Of a stretch of 6,043 bases of DNA, positions 5,896-6,043 are shown one piece after another. The position numbers and the translations under genes are program-made. The notes below the pieces were generated by a model. It saw only the letters and a list, made by a program, of their open reading frames with translations. It was not told where the DNA came from and searched no databases. Position 1 is the stretch's first letter, and every line of letters starts with the position of its first letter. Source of the stretch: Solirubrobacteraceae bacterium (GTDB lineage Bacteria > Actinomycetota > Thermoleophilia > Solirubrobacterales > Solirubrobacteraceae); NCBI GenBank assembly GCA_019683665.1, contig JADGIB010000226.1, positions 1-6,043 of the forward strand. Reading direction: 5' to 3'.

Positions 5896-6043
5896 CTATC
5901 CGGGCGCGGCGGCGGCGAACCGGCGCGTGAGCGCGAGCGCGTCCGTGATCGCGGTGCCGACGACGACGGCCCAGGCGCCGGCCGCGAACGCGGCCGCGAC
6001 GTCGGCCGGGCGCGCGTAGCGGCCCTCGGCGACGACCGGCACG
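5896..6043 (-). CDS. nanE: N-acetylmannosamine-6-phosphate 2-epimerase NanE, C-terminal part
   Basis: This is a partial gene: only the last 48 codons and a TAG stop are inside the window, and the rest lies beyond the right edge. The visible peptide starts with VPVVAEGRYARPADVAAAF and continues with AAGAWAVVVGTAITDAL and LTRRFAAAAPG. This is the characteristic NanE C-terminus of a TIM barrel, with the phosphate-binding 'AEGR' and 'GAWAVVVGTAIT' turns. NanE converts N-acetylmannosamine 6-phosphate to N-acetylglucosamine 6-phosphate in sialic-acid/amino-sugar use. The next gene starts 12 bp later (ATG), so the two are probably co-transcribed. The rest of the pathway cannot be judged from here. 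Confidence 0.85.
   Translation of the reverse strand, partial: VPVVAEGRYARPADVAAAFAAGAWAVVVGTAITDALALTRRFAAAAPG

Overview
The window is a very GC-rich (roughly three quarters G+C by eye) piece of a bacterial chromosome. It is gene-dense, and every gene I can support is on the minus strand. The GC content, the SepF-type division protein, GTG starts and actinobacterial-looking protein variants (such as the MGTSQDY motif in the YggS protein) suggest a high-GC actinobacterium. A deep-branching soil lineage such as Thermoleophilia/Solirubrobacterales is my best guess, but this is inference and no rRNA or marker here settles it.

In transcription order, from the right edge to the left, the genes are: the 3' end of nanE (ManNAc-6-phosphate 2-epimerase); a two-domain rhodanese-type sulfurtransferase; hisF; a CCA-adding-type tRNA nucleotidyltransferase; a lipocalin-like protein resembling tocopherol cyclase/AttH; the PgeF/YlmD purine nucleoside (laccase-domain) enzyme; the YggS/YlmE PLP-binding protein; and sepF. 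Junctions range from a 16-bp overlap to a 37-bp gap, so the eight genes look like one co-transcribed string with translational coupling. No promoter is visible, and the operon start lies beyond the right edge. No gap in the window exceeds 121 bp.

The last three genes, pgeF-yggS-sepF, reproduce the ylmD-ylmE-ylmF order found beside the division cluster in many Gram-positive bacteria. Here they follow metabolic and tRNA-maturation genes rather than ftsZ. The upstream genes (amino-sugar epimerase, sulfurtransferase, histidine/purine-linked HisF, tRNA end maturation) share no single pathway and look like a housekeeping string.

The left 121 bp hold no gene. They contain a perfect 22-bp inverted repeat (33-83), a second short GC hairpin (12-30) and a G-run block (2-34). 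These lie just downstream of sepF and are the most distinctive non-coding structure in the window. I found no CRISPR array, tRNA, rRNA, insertion sequence or clear new defence or biosynthetic system. The least explained items are the palindrome and the lipocalin-like gene.
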